This document shows positions 42,863 through 51,249 of a stretch of 64,000 nt of DNA, piece after piece. The stretch spans positions 62,001 to 126,000 of the forward strand of contig CAYURM010000001.1 of the NCBI GenBank assembly GCA_964447155.1, in the 5' to 3' direction. Every line of letters begins with the position of its first letter. Positions within the stretch are counted from its first letter, which is position 1. Source of the DNA: SMBSF63 sp034003545. Its GTDB lineage: Bacteria; Chloroflexota; Anaerolineae; Anaerolineales; Anaerolineaceae. The position numbers and the translations under genes are program-made. The notes under the pieces are model-generated. The model was not told the DNA's origin and searched no databases. It worked only from the letters and a program-made list of their open reading frames with translations.

Positions 42863-45526
42863 ATGTACACACAAGACCCGCTCGCTCAAAACATGCTGCC
42901 TGCGCAACTTGAAGACAAATACATTACCCAGCAGAAAATCCTGATCGAAATGGGGCAAAGGGCACTCAACACTGCCGACCCCTGCCAATTAATTCGGGAA
43001 AGCATCCAGCTGGTTGCCAAAGCCTTACAGGCAGATTATTGTGAAATGATCCGCTTAACCGAACAGGATGAGCTTGAACTCATCGCCCGTCTGGAAGGGC
43101 CTCTTTCATCGGAAGATTCTGCCGCCCTGGCCGCAGATATCACCACCCAGGCCAGACTCACCCTGCAGGCGCAACAGGACATCATCGTTGAAGATTTTAA
43201 CCAGGATGAGCGTTTTTCAGCTCACACATCAGATCGCCCGGCTGCTTTTACCAGCGGCCTGTCCGTGCTTGTCCCTGGACGCGAAAAACCCTTCGGCGTG
43301 TTAGGCGTGCACACCCTCGACCGGGTTATTTTTTCGACCGCTGACTTGAATTTCTTAAGAAAGATCGCCAATATCTACGCGCTGGCTATCGACCGGCAAA
43401 GAATTGAACATTCTCTGCGCGTTTCACAAGAAGAACTGGCTTTTATTCAGGAAGGTGTTTCCGAAGGAATCACCATCCATGGACGGGATGGCCGTCTGGT
43501 TTATGCCAATCACAAGGCCGCCAAACTACTTGGCTTCGCAAGTCCCGAAAAATTACTTGCTTCCTCCGTTGCAGAAATCAGAGAGACCTTCCGTACCTAT
43601 AATGAAAATGGGGATGTCTTCCCGCCAGAGGACTTGCCTGCCAATCGGGTATTTTCTGAGGAGACAGACAGTACAGTTAGCGCAATCATGCTCTTTAAAA
43701 TCCTGGCGACCGGCGCCCAGGGCTGGTGGAAGGTCAGCTCGACCAGATTGAAAAATTATTCCCGTCCCGGCGAGTATGCCCTCAATTTTTTTCAGGATAT
43801 CAGTGATCTAAAAAATACGGAACGTGACCAGCATTTTATGGCGCAAGTCAGCCATATTCTCGCCAGCTCGCTGGAGGAAGAAGAAATCTTAAATCGTATT
43901 ACCCGATTGGCGGCCGCATACCTGGCCGACTGGTGTGTGATCCACCGCCTGGAAGAAAATGGCGAAGTGTACCGCCTCGCAATTGCTCATAAAGATATCG
44001 AAACATTCAAACTGATGCAGAAAATGAGCGAAATTGCCCCGCCAAATCCTGAGATGAACAACGGTTTTCACAAAATTGTGCGCAGTGAGCAAGAAGTCTT
44101 CTATCCGGAAATTACGATCGATCAATTGAAAACCTTAACCCGAAACGAAGAAAGCGCCCGGTTCTTACACTCGTCCGGCGTGCAGTCGGTCATTGTCCTG
44201 CCCCTGTTGGCGCGCGGCCACAGCCAGGGCACCCTCACCCTGGCCTGGACGAACCCGGTCAGCCCTGCAGGGTCCCGCGAAATCCAGCTTGCCAGGGAAC
44301 TGGCCCGGCGGACTGCCGTCACGATGGACAATTTACGCCTCTTCCAGCAAACCAGCGACTTAAACGCCGCGTTAGAAGACAAAGTCGCCCGCCGCACCCA
44401 GGAGCTGGAAAAGACGGTCAGTAACCTGCACGACGAAATTACAGAACGCATCCAGACAGAAAAGCTGCTTGAAAGAAGCCGCGCCTTGTTCTCTGATTTA
44501 TTTAATTTGTCACCCGATGCAATTCTCTTGGTCAACCAGGCCGGTGAGATCATGCGTATAAATGACCAGGGACAGAAATTATTTGGCTACCAGCGTGAGG
44601 AGCTAATCGGAAAAGAAGTTGACATGCTCCTGCCAGAACAGTTTCGAAAACCCTACCTGCGCCAACGACGGGCTTTTCAAAAGAACCCTGCCCGGCGCAC
44701 CATGGGCCAAAACTTTGAATTGTATGGCCGCAACAAGCACGGCCAGGAATTTCCGGTAGATGTAACCCTCAGCCCTGTAAAAATTGAAAAAGAATGGCTG
44801 GTGATCAGCGTCATCCGCGATATTACCGATCAAAAACGGATCCAGGCCGAGTTGGCCGAAGTCCAGCACCGTTTGATGGACCAACAGGAAGCCGACCGGC
44901 TGATGATCGCCCAGGAGCTGCATGATAATTCAGTCCAGGAACTATTCAGCCTCACCTTTCAGTTATCCGAACTGGAAAGTGATCTCGCCCTGGCCGGGGA
45001 AACAGCCCTGAGCGAAAGAGTAACCGCTGTCAGTGAAAACGTGCAGCGCGTCATCCAGGGGTTAAGAAATCTGAGCAGAGATCTGCGCCCGCCTGCCCTG
45101 GCGCCTTTTGGTTTGGAGCAAGCCATCTACAGCCATATTGAGTGTTTCCAGGAATTTCACCCCCACATTACCATTCATGCCAACCTGACGCCCGATGGGC
45201 AGCAGTTGGAAGAAAGACTCCGCCTGGTACTCTTCCGCATTTACCAGACCGCGGTCAGCAATGTTGCCCGTCATGCCGAAGCAGGCCAGCTTTGGGTACG
45301 TCTGGCCCTCAATGAGCAGGAACTAATCATGGACATTAAAGATGACGGCAAAGGCTTCACCGTCCCCGAACGCTGGATAGAATTGGCGCGCCAGGGCCAT
45401 CTGGGCCTGGTGGGCATTCAGGAGCGCGTGGACGCGGTCGGTGGGAAATTGGTAGTCGTTTCCAGTCCCGGAACAGGCACCCTTGTCCGCGTTACGGTTC
45501 CCCTGGTTCACACCGACCCGGTTTAA
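42863..45526 (+). CDS. Multi-sensor histidine kinase (GAF-PAS-GAF-PAS-HisKA_3-HATPase)
   Basis: About 887 residues with no transmembrane helix, so a soluble sensor. Order: GAF (about 40-180), PAS (about 190-310), GAF (about 330-495), coiled coil (RRTQELEKTVSNLHDEITER), PAS (about 545-665), HisKA_3 with His687 in IAQELHDNSVQEL, and an ATPase domain with IYQTAVSNVARHAEAGQL (N box), IKDDGKGF (G1) and HLGLVGIQERV (G2). This is the NarX-type architecture that phosphorylates LuxR-type regulators, two of which are encoded divergently. The start follows GGAG nine bases upstream; an in-frame start at 42782 is possible. Confidence 0.9.
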   Translation: MYTQDPLAQNMLPAQLEDKYITQQKILIEMGQRALNTADPCQLIRESIQLVAKALQADYCEMIRLTEQDELELIARLEGPLSSEDSAALAADITTQARLTLQAQQDIIVEDFNQDERFSAHTSDRPAAFTSGLSVLVPGREKPFGVLGVHTLDRVIFSTADLNFLRKIANIYALAIDRQRIEHSLRVSQEELAFIQEGVSEGITIHGRDGRLVYANHKAAKLLGFASPEKLLASSVAEIRETFRTYNENGDVFPPEDLPANRVFSEETDSTVSAIMLFKILATGAQGWWKVSSTRLKNYSRPGEYALNFFQDISDLKNTERDQHFMAQVSHILASSLEEEEILNRITRLAAAYLADWCVIHRLEENGEVYRLAIAHKDIETFKLMQKMSEIAPPNPEMNNGFHKIVRSEQEVFYPEITIDQLKTLTRNEESARFLHSSGVQSVIVLPLLARGHSQGTLTLAWTNPVSPAGSREIQLARELARRTAVTMDNLRLFQQTSDLNAALEDKVARRTQELEKTVSNLHDEITERIQTEKLLERSRALFSDLFNLSPDAILLVNQAGEIMRINDQGQKLFGYQREELIGKEVDMLLPEQFRKPYLRQRRAFQKNPARRTMGQNFELYGRNKHGQEFPVDVTLSPVKIEKEWLVISVIRDITDQKRIQAELAEVQHRLMDQQEADRLMIAQELHDNSVQELFSLTFQLSELESDLALAGETALSERVTAVSENVQRVIQGLRNLSRDLRPPALAPFGLEQAIYSHIECFQEFHPHITIHANLTPDGQQLEERLRLVLFRIYQTAVSNVARHAEAGQLWVRLALNEQELIMDIKDDGKGFTVPERWIELARQGHLGLVGIQERVDAVGGKLVVVSSPGTGTLVRVTVPLVHTDPV

Positions 45527-45570
45527 GCCGCACCAGGCCCACGCTCCCCTTTACAGCCCACTCAGACCCG

Positions 45571-45604
45571 CACCTTTCCCGTTTCGATCAAAACGGGAAA
45601 GGTG
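45571..45604 (+). terminator. Terminator-like hairpin after the histidine kinase
   Basis: Perfect 14-bp arms (CACCTTTCCCGTTT / AAACGGGAAAGGTG) with a 6-base loop, 45 bp past the stop. Only a mixed TATTCAT follows. Confidence 0.65.
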
Positions 45605-45757
45605 TATTCATACCCCAGCCTGCCGCGATAAGGGATATTCCCCATTCCTGTCCGGCAGATTCCGCATTGAATTCCCTGTCTTTATTTCCTATAATTTATA
45701 TCAGATATATCAATAATATTCGGAGAAAGATGCTCCCCAAAGAAGGAAAAACCGTAC

Positions 45758-47197
45758 ATGAAAAAAATCACCCTTGTTCAAATGAATGACAGCCACGCCT
45801 ACCTGGACCTGCATCCTGAGTTATTTTGGGAACATGGCAAAGCCGCCTATCGCTCGGCGGGCGGCTATGCCCGCATTGCCACCGTGCTGAACCAGATTCG
45901 GCAGGAAAACCCGGGGCAGGTCCTGTTTCTGGATGGTGGCGATACTTTCCACGGCACCTATCCGGCCGTGCACACCAAAGGTCACGCCTTGGTGCCCATT
46001 TTGAATGCCTTGCAGCCGGACGCCATGACCGCCCATTGGGAATTTGCCTACACCCCCCAGGGGTTTAAATCCCTGACCAACGAACTGGACTACCCTATGC
46101 TGGCGGTGAATGTCTATCAGAAAAATACAGTCAAGCGCTTTTTCAAACCTTACGAAGTCATCGAAACGGCCGGATTGCGGGTGGGTGTGATCGGCATCGC
46201 TTCCAATATTGTTGACAAAACCATGCCCCCTCACTTCAGTGAAGGCATTTTCTTGACCAATGGCGAGGAAGAACTGCCAGAGATCATCCATACACTGCGG
46301 GAAGAAGAAAATGCAGACCTGGTCGTGCTCCTCTCCCATCTCGGCTTTCCCCAGGATATGCACCTGCTTGAAAAGGTGCCGGGGGTGGATGTGGACTTGA
46401 GCGCCCACACGCATCACCGCCTGGAACAAGTCGTTCGTCAAGGCAGCACCCTCGTTGTGCAGTCCGGCAGTCACGGCTCCTACCTCACCCGGTTAGATCT
46501 TGACATTGATGAAGGTCAGATTATCGACTTTCGACATCAATTGATCGAAATTTCGGCTGACATCAAACCAGACCCCGAAGTGGAAGCGCTTGTCCAGACT
46601 GCGTTGCAGCCTCACCGCGAAGAACTCAATCAAATCGTTGGTGAAACCCGGCTGGCGCTGCACCGCGGCCTGAACCTGGAAGCGACCATGGACAACTTCC
46701 TCCTGTCCGCCTTGCGCCACCACACCGGCGCCCAAATCGCTTTTTCCAATGGCTGGCGCTATGGCGCGCCCGTGCTGCCCGGGCCGATCCGGCTGAACGA
46801 CCTGCACAACATCGTCCCCGTCAACCCGCCAGTTTCCACAGTGGAAATTACAGGCGAAGAACTGTGGGCCATGCTGGAAGAAAATCTGAACAGCGTTTTC
46901 GCCCGTGATCCCTTCCAGCAGATGGGCGGCTACGTCAAACGCTCCCTGGGGCTGCGGGTGTTTTTCAAGGTAGAAAACCCCTACCCCACCCGCATCCATA
47001 AAATATTTGTCGATGAAGTCGAAGTACAGCCCACGCAGCGCTATCAGGCCGCCTTCATCACCGAACAGGGCGTCCCCGCAGCCTACGGGCAAAACCGCCA
47101 GCAGCACCCGGAGAAAATGATCGCAGTCATGCAAACCTACTTAAAGCAAACTGGGCCATTTGATCTCGGATTACAAGGAACGTTTACGTTGATTTGA
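45758..47197 (+). CDS. 5'-nucleotidase/SoxB-like metallophosphatase, cytoplasmic
   Basis: 479 residues. The N-terminal metallophosphatase domain has QMNDSHAYLD, FLDGGDTFHG, LLSHLGFPQDM and LSAHTHHRLEQ; the C-terminal 5'-nucleotidase domain (from about 290) has DNFLLSALRHHTGAQIAFSN and the NPPVSTVEITGEELW segment. The usual GNHEFD motif reads AHWEFAY, as in the thiosulfohydrolase SoxB (GHWEFTY), with His in place of the metal-ligand Asn. There is no signal peptide and there are no sox genes nearby, so periplasmic sulfur oxidation is unlikely; a cytoplasmic nucleotide or other phosphate ester is more plausible. It overlaps the convergent citrate synthase gene by 14 bp. Confidence 0.8.
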   Translation: MKKITLVQMNDSHAYLDLHPELFWEHGKAAYRSAGGYARIATVLNQIRQENPGQVLFLDGGDTFHGTYPAVHTKGHALVPILNALQPDAMTAHWEFAYTPQGFKSLTNELDYPMLAVNVYQKNTVKRFFKPYEVIETAGLRVGVIGIASNIVDKTMPPHFSEGIFLTNGEEELPEIIHTLREEENADLVVLLSHLGFPQDMHLLEKVPGVDVDLSAHTHHRLEQVVRQGSTLVVQSGSHGSYLTRLDLDIDEGQIIDFRHQLIEISADIKPDPEVEALVQTALQPHREELNQIVGETRLALHRGLNLEATMDNFLLSALRHHTGAQIAFSNGWRYGAPVLPGPIRLNDLHNIVPVNPPVSTVEITGEELWAMLEENLNSVFARDPFQQMGGYVKRSLGLRVFFKVENPYPTRIHKIFVDEVEVQPTQRYQAAFITEQGVPAAYGQNRQQHPEKMIAVMQTYLKQTGPFDLGLQGTFTLI

Positions 47198-48557
47198 GAT
47201 CTGCCCCTATCATTTTTTCCATCATATCCGTCGTCATTGACATCGGGCGTTCAATCGGCTGGCCGAGGGCGCGTTCCCACACGCAGGCCGCGGTCGTGCC
47301 CAGCATGCGGCTGACGCCAAACAGCACGGTGTAAAAGTCAAACTCGCGCACGCCATAATGGTATTGCAGCGTGCCGCTGATCGCATCCACGTTCGGCCAC
47401 GGACTTTTTACCTTGCCCTGCCTGGTCAGTACGCGCGGCACCACCTGATACACCAGTTCGACCAGCTTGAACAGCTCATCATCTTTCATGTATTCCTTGC
47501 CAAACTCCAACTGCGCGGTGAAGCGCGGATCAGTGTGGCGCAGCACAGCATGTCCATACCCCGGGATCACTTGACCCGCATCCAGCGTTTGCCAGGCGAA
47601 TTCTTCCAGCTCGGCGCGGCTGGGGCAGCCGCCAAACCGGGCTCTCAGGTCTAATAACCAGCGCAGACATTCCTGGTTGGCAAGACCGTGCAGCGGGCCC
47701 GCCAGGCCGTTCAGCCCCGCTGAGCAGGCGTAATACACATCGGAAAGGGTTGAGCTTACCAGATGAGTGGTATGGGCGGTCACGTTGCCGCGGCCCTGGT
47801 CAGCATGCAGAAAGAAGAACAGACGGCACAGTTCCTGATATTCCAGGTCATCACCCTTGCCGATCATGTGGGCAAAATTTGCGCTCCAGTCCAGATCAAG
47901 GTCCATCGGGATAAATTCCCCTTTGCGATATTTCAGGTTATAGATATACGCCGCCAGCGCAGGCAGGCTGCCGGTCAAATTCAGGCTGTCTTCCAGCGTG
48001 GGAACCCAGTAATCCGGCTTGCGGATCCCGTTCTGGTAAGCCCGCACAAACTCGGATTCATTCTGCATGGCCAGGATCGCCTGCGAAAGCATCGTCATCG
48101 GGTGGGTTTCTTCGGGCAGCGCCTTCAACATGCGCAGCACGTAGCCAGGGATCATCCGGCGCTCTTTCCACTCATCTTCAATGAAAAGCGCGTCTTCCAG
48201 CGTGGGCAGTTCACCGACCAGCAGCAGGTAATACACCCCGCCCGCCAGCGGAATTTTCGAACCCTCTCGCTTGGGGAGCTGAGCCATCAACTGCTTGACA
48301 GACAGCCCCCGCATGTGGATGCCGTCGTAAGGGTCCACATAGGAAATATCCCCAACCAGCATATTCACGCCGCGCAGGCCGCCCAGCGCCTGGGCCACGG
48401 TCACTTCGCCAACCTTGCGGTCGCCATATTCTTTCGCCAAACGTTTGATGCGCTGGCGCATGGCAGGCAGCTGAACGGCGATTTTTTCCTGAAGCGGGGT
48501 GTATTCAAGGGTAAACATGGACGTATTCGTTGTGAGATTTTGATTTGTAACCACCAT
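47184..48557 (-). CDS. gltA: Citrate synthase (eukaryote-like, long form)
   Basis: Condenses oxaloacetate and acetyl-CoA. 457 residues, resembling the mitochondrial-type enzyme rather than E. coli GltA: GGLRGVNMLVGDISYVDPYD, IHMRGLSV and NGLAGPLHGLANQE. The catalytic residues are present: His in GPLHGLANQE, His in GYGHAVLRHTDPR and Asp in PNVDAISG. The start at 48557 has GGAGG six bases upstream; the longer frame is leader. A terminator of the iclR transcript lies 50 bp upstream, so it should have its own promoter. Together with icd and acn it gives the oxidative citrate branch. Confidence 0.93.
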   Translation of the reverse strand: MVVTNQNLTTNTSMFTLEYTPLQEKIAVQLPAMRQRIKRLAKEYGDRKVGEVTVAQALGGLRGVNMLVGDISYVDPYDGIHMRGLSVKQLMAQLPKREGSKIPLAGGVYYLLLVGELPTLEDALFIEDEWKERRMIPGYVLRMLKALPEETHPMTMLSQAILAMQNESEFVRAYQNGIRKPDYWVPTLEDSLNLTGSLPALAAYIYNLKYRKGEFIPMDLDLDWSANFAHMIGKGDDLEYQELCRLFFFLHADQGRGNVTAHTTHLVSSTLSDVYYACSAGLNGLAGPLHGLANQECLRWLLDLRARFGGCPSRAELEEFAWQTLDAGQVIPGYGHAVLRHTDPRFTAQLEFGKEYMKDDELFKLVELVYQVVPRVLTRQGKVKSPWPNVDAISGTLQYHYGVREFDFYTVLFGVSRMLGTTAACVWERALGQPIERPMSMTTDMMEKMIGADLKST

Positions 48558-48606
48558 TCTGTTCCTCCATAAAGATGTGCTGTTCGCAAGATTTTGACAT
48601 CCTGAT

Positions 48607-48634
48607 AAAAAAAACTCCCTGAAGGTCAGGGAGT
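48607..48634 (-). terminator. Rho-independent terminator of iclR (minus strand)
   Basis: A 9-bp stem (ACTCCCTGA / TCAGGGAGT) with a 3-base loop; on the minus strand it is followed by a run of eight T. Confidence 0.85.
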
Positions 48635-48765
48635 ATGATCGCATATACCTGATCCTTCTTACACTACACCCATCCCGCCCTGTGGCTTAACAGGCTGAAT
48701 GATCTCGATTAGCTGTGGGAGTCGAGGGACAGGGTGAAGCAGGATCGGGAAAATATTGAGCGTCC

Positions 48766-49557
48766 TCATCCGCGGTACCCCATATTCCTGGAAACTTCAT
48801 TTGCAGCGCTGGTAATCACACCAGCGTATTCGCGCATCTTGGCATCATTGAAACGCTGCGACGGGCCGGAAATGGTCAAGGCAGCAATAATCTCGCCGCT
48901 CGAATCAAAGATGGGGGCAGCAATCCCGGAGGCTTCCCGCTGCCATTCCCCCGTGCTGACCGCATACCCCTGGCGGCGCACCACTTCCAGTTCCGCCTCC
49001 AGTAAATTTCGATCTACAATCGTATTGGGGGTAAATGGTTTGAATTCAGAAGCATCCAAAATCTCGCGGGTGCGTTCAGGGGGCAGAAAAGCCAAAAATA
49101 CCTTGCCCGCCGAACCGGCATGTAAAGGAAGCCGCCGTCCAATACGGGTGACGAGACGCACGGTATGCGGGCTTTCGCGCCGTTCTACACATACCCGTTC
49201 TGCCCCTTGCAGAATATACAGGCTGATCGTTTCCTGTGTCTCGCGGTGAATCTGGTTCACCGCCGGCATGGCAGCATTGCGTACATCCAGCGTGGCAGTG
49301 TAGACCCCGGCCCAGGCCATCACCCCCGCTCCCAGGGCATACTCTCGGGAATTCGGATTCTGACTGAGCAGCCCCACATCCTTTAAGCTGCTCATCAGGC
49401 GCCCTGTCGTGCTGACAGACAGATCAACCATGCGTGCCACTTCGCGCACGCCAAGTTCCGGCTGCGCCAGGGTAAAACAATTAAGAATAGAAACAGCTCT
49501 TTCAAGGGTTTGCATCATTCGGCCAGCAGCTTTCTTCTGTCTCGCTTGACGGGACAT
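48766..49557 (-). CDS. IclR-family transcriptional regulator
   Basis: 263 residues. The N-terminal winged HTH (QTLERAVSILNCFTLAQPEL, then VREVARMVDLSVSTTGRLMS) is followed by the IclR effector domain: LPLHAGSAGKVFLAFLPPER, ASGIAAPIFDSSGEIIAALT and ISGP. Effectors of this family are often small organic acids. The gene lies between citrate synthase (same strand) and icd-acn (divergent), so control of these citrate-cycle genes by a carboxylate is a reasonable inference. Confidence 0.92.
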   Translation of the reverse strand: MSRQARQKKAAGRMMQTLERAVSILNCFTLAQPELGVREVARMVDLSVSTTGRLMSSLKDVGLLSQNPNSREYALGAGVMAWAGVYTATLDVRNAAMPAVNQIHRETQETISLYILQGAERVCVERRESPHTVRLVTRIGRRLPLHAGSAGKVFLAFLPPERTREILDASEFKPFTPNTIVDRNLLEAELEVVRRQGYAVSTGEWQREASGIAAPIFDSSGEIIAALTISGPSQRFNDAKMREYAGVITSAANEVSRNMGYRG

Positions 49558-49661
49558 CGTCTAATCTAATGGGACGATTATACAACTTTTCATCCCTGCT
49601 TGTCAAGCAGTCGTGCATTAATCCCGGAGCGTCAGGCTTCTCCCCGAAATATGCCCATATC

Positions 49662-49698
49662 TTGACACACTTCAACCCGCAAAGTAGAATTGTCCCAT
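49662..49698 (+). promoter_or_regulatory. icd promoter with possible IclR operator
   Basis: TTGACA (49662-49667), a 17-base spacer and TAGAAT (49685-49690). ATTGTCCCAT (49689-49698) overlaps the -10 end and is followed by ACAAT; its near-inverse ATGGGACGAT lies at 49569-49578 beside the iclR start. The pair could be the regulator's binding sites. Confidence 0.6.
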
Positions 49699-49751
49699 AC
49701 AATCAGACAGTGTCCCGCCAAGCAAGACAATCACCAGGCAAAGGAAAACAG

Positions 49752-51056
49752 ATGATACCCTCAATCACCCCTTCCCCATCCGGCGAACGGATTACGCGCA
49801 ACAATGACGGTCAATTGCTCGTCCCCAACGCCCCCCTCCTCCCTTTCATTGAAGGCGACGGTATCGGCCCGGATGTCTGGCGTGCTGCCAGAGCGGTGAT
49901 CAACGCAGCCGTAGAGAAAGCCTACGCCAGGCAGAAGCAGATCGCCTGGCTGGAAGTGCTGGCCGGGCAAAAAGCCTTCGACCAAACCGGAGAATGGTTG
50001 CCGCAAGCTACCATTGATGCCTTCAATACCTGTCTGGTCGGCATCAAAGGCCCGCTAACCACCCCGATCAGCGGCGGGATCCGTTCCCTGAATGTAGCCT
50101 TGCGCAAGGCGCTGGACCTGTACGTCTGCCAGCGCCCGGTGCGCTGGTTCAACGGGCTGCCATCCCCCGTTCGCATGCCCGAAAAAATCGATCTGGTCGT
50201 CTTCCGTGAAAACACTGAAGACATCTACACCGGCATTGAATTTGTGGCGGGCAGTCAGGACAATAAGCGCTTCCTGACCCTGCTTCAAGACAACTTCCCT
50301 GCTGAATATGAAAAACTGCGCTTTACTGAGAATGTCGGCCTGGGGATCAAGCCTGTCTCGAAACAAGGCAGCGAACGCCTGATCCGCGCTGCCATCCAGT
50401 GGGCGCTGGATAACCAGCGCAAAAGTGTGACCCTGGTTCATAAAGGCAACATCATGAAATACACCGAAGGTGCCTTCCGCACCTGGGGCTATGCCCTGGC
50501 AGAAGCAGAGTTTGGCGCACAGGTGTATACCTGGGAGCAGTGGCAGCGCACCAAATCCGCCAGCGGAGAAGAAACCGCCAACGCAGAAATGAACACAGCC
50601 CTGGCTGCCGGCAAGCTGCTGATCAAAGACCTGATCGCTGACATCGTCTTTGAAAAACTGCTCACCGCACCCGACACCCTGGATGTGCTGGCAACCATGA
50701 ACCTGAATGGCGATTATCTCTCCGATGCTGCGGCAGCCCAGGTAGGCGGCGTGGGCATCGCCCCCGGCGGGAACATCAACTACGTCACCGGGCATGCCCT
50801 TTTTGAAGCCACCCACGGCACCGCCCCGCTCTTTGCCGACAGGAACGTCGCCAACCCCAGTTCGGTGATCCTCTCCGGCGAAATGATGCTCCGCCATCTG
50901 GGATGGAACGAAGCTGCCGACCTGGTCAGAAAAGGCATCGAAACCGCCATCGGCCAACGCACCCTGACCTTTGACCTGCACAAACTGGTCCACGGGGCAA
51001 AGCTGCTCTCCACATCAGAATTTGGCGATGCCGTGATTGGGTGTATGAATATGTAG
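49752..51056 (+). CDS. icd: Isocitrate dehydrogenase (unusual cofactor pocket)
   Basis: Oxidative decarboxylation of isocitrate to 2-oxoglutarate. 434 residues of the E. coli Icd type: FIEGDGIGPDVW, the substrate Ser loop SGGIRSLNVALR, VFRENTEDIYTGIE, VHKGNIMKYTEG and GNINYVTGHALFEATHGTAP. Positions that bind the 2'-phosphate of NADP in E. coli (Lys344, Tyr345, Val351, Tyr391, Arg395) are Leu, Phe, Ala, Phe and Lys here, which argues against ordinary NADP use. The start at 49752 follows AAGGAAA; the much longer frame begins next to iclR and is leader. The stop codon TAG is part of a palindromic repeat. Confidence 0.93.
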   Translation: MIPSITPSPSGERITRNNDGQLLVPNAPLLPFIEGDGIGPDVWRAARAVINAAVEKAYARQKQIAWLEVLAGQKAFDQTGEWLPQATIDAFNTCLVGIKGPLTTPISGGIRSLNVALRKALDLYVCQRPVRWFNGLPSPVRMPEKIDLVVFRENTEDIYTGIEFVAGSQDNKRFLTLLQDNFPAEYEKLRFTENVGLGIKPVSKQGSERLIRAAIQWALDNQRKSVTLVHKGNIMKYTEGAFRTWGYALAEAEFGAQVYTWEQWQRTKSASGEETANAEMNTALAAGKLLIKDLIADIVFEKLLTAPDTLDVLATMNLNGDYLSDAAAAQVGGVGIAPGGNINYVTGHALFEATHGTAPLFADRNVANPSSVILSGEMMLRHLGWNEAADLVRKGIETAIGQRTLTFDLHKLVHGAKLLSTSEFGDAVIGCMNM

Positions 51057-51077
51057 GGACTGGTCTCCGACCTGTCC
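51054..51077. repeat. Palindromic repeat, family B (GGACAGGT type)
   Basis: GGACTGGTC / GACCTGTCC arms with a TCC loop and one mismatch. Its TAG start is the icd stop codon. Related elements are at 54119-54143 and, as a fragment, 60539-60555. Confidence 0.6.
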
Positions 51078-51130
51078 GCCGCGCCCGCCCGAGAAGCCAG
51101 CTTTGGATTGGCAAGATAACCCAACAGGCG

Positions 51131-51178
51131 TAGGGGCGGTCAGCGTCCAGTGCGTTGCTGAATTGCAAATCGCCCCTA
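51131..51178. repeat. Palindromic repeat, family A, second copy
   Basis: TAGGGGCG / CGCCCCTA ends around a core with GTCCAGTG and TTGCTGAATTGC words also seen (partly inverted) in the copy at 7221-7266. It lies between icd and aconitase. Confidence 0.65.
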
Positions 51179-51249
51179 CACAGACAATGTGGATAATACC
51201 AATTTTTGCACAAAACTGCGCAATTAAGGAAAATCACCGGAGAAGTCCT

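Noticed and set aside
47184..48557. Apparent loss of a citrate synthase active-site His (HADQGRGN where related enzymes have DHEGGN)
   Set aside because: The catalytic His residues are those of GPLHGLANQE and GYGHAVL, with the Asp of PNVDA; all are present.
47763..48572. 269-codon plus-strand frame opposite citrate synthase
   Set aside because: Antisense to a well-supported gene with all catalytic residues; Gln/His-rich shadow.
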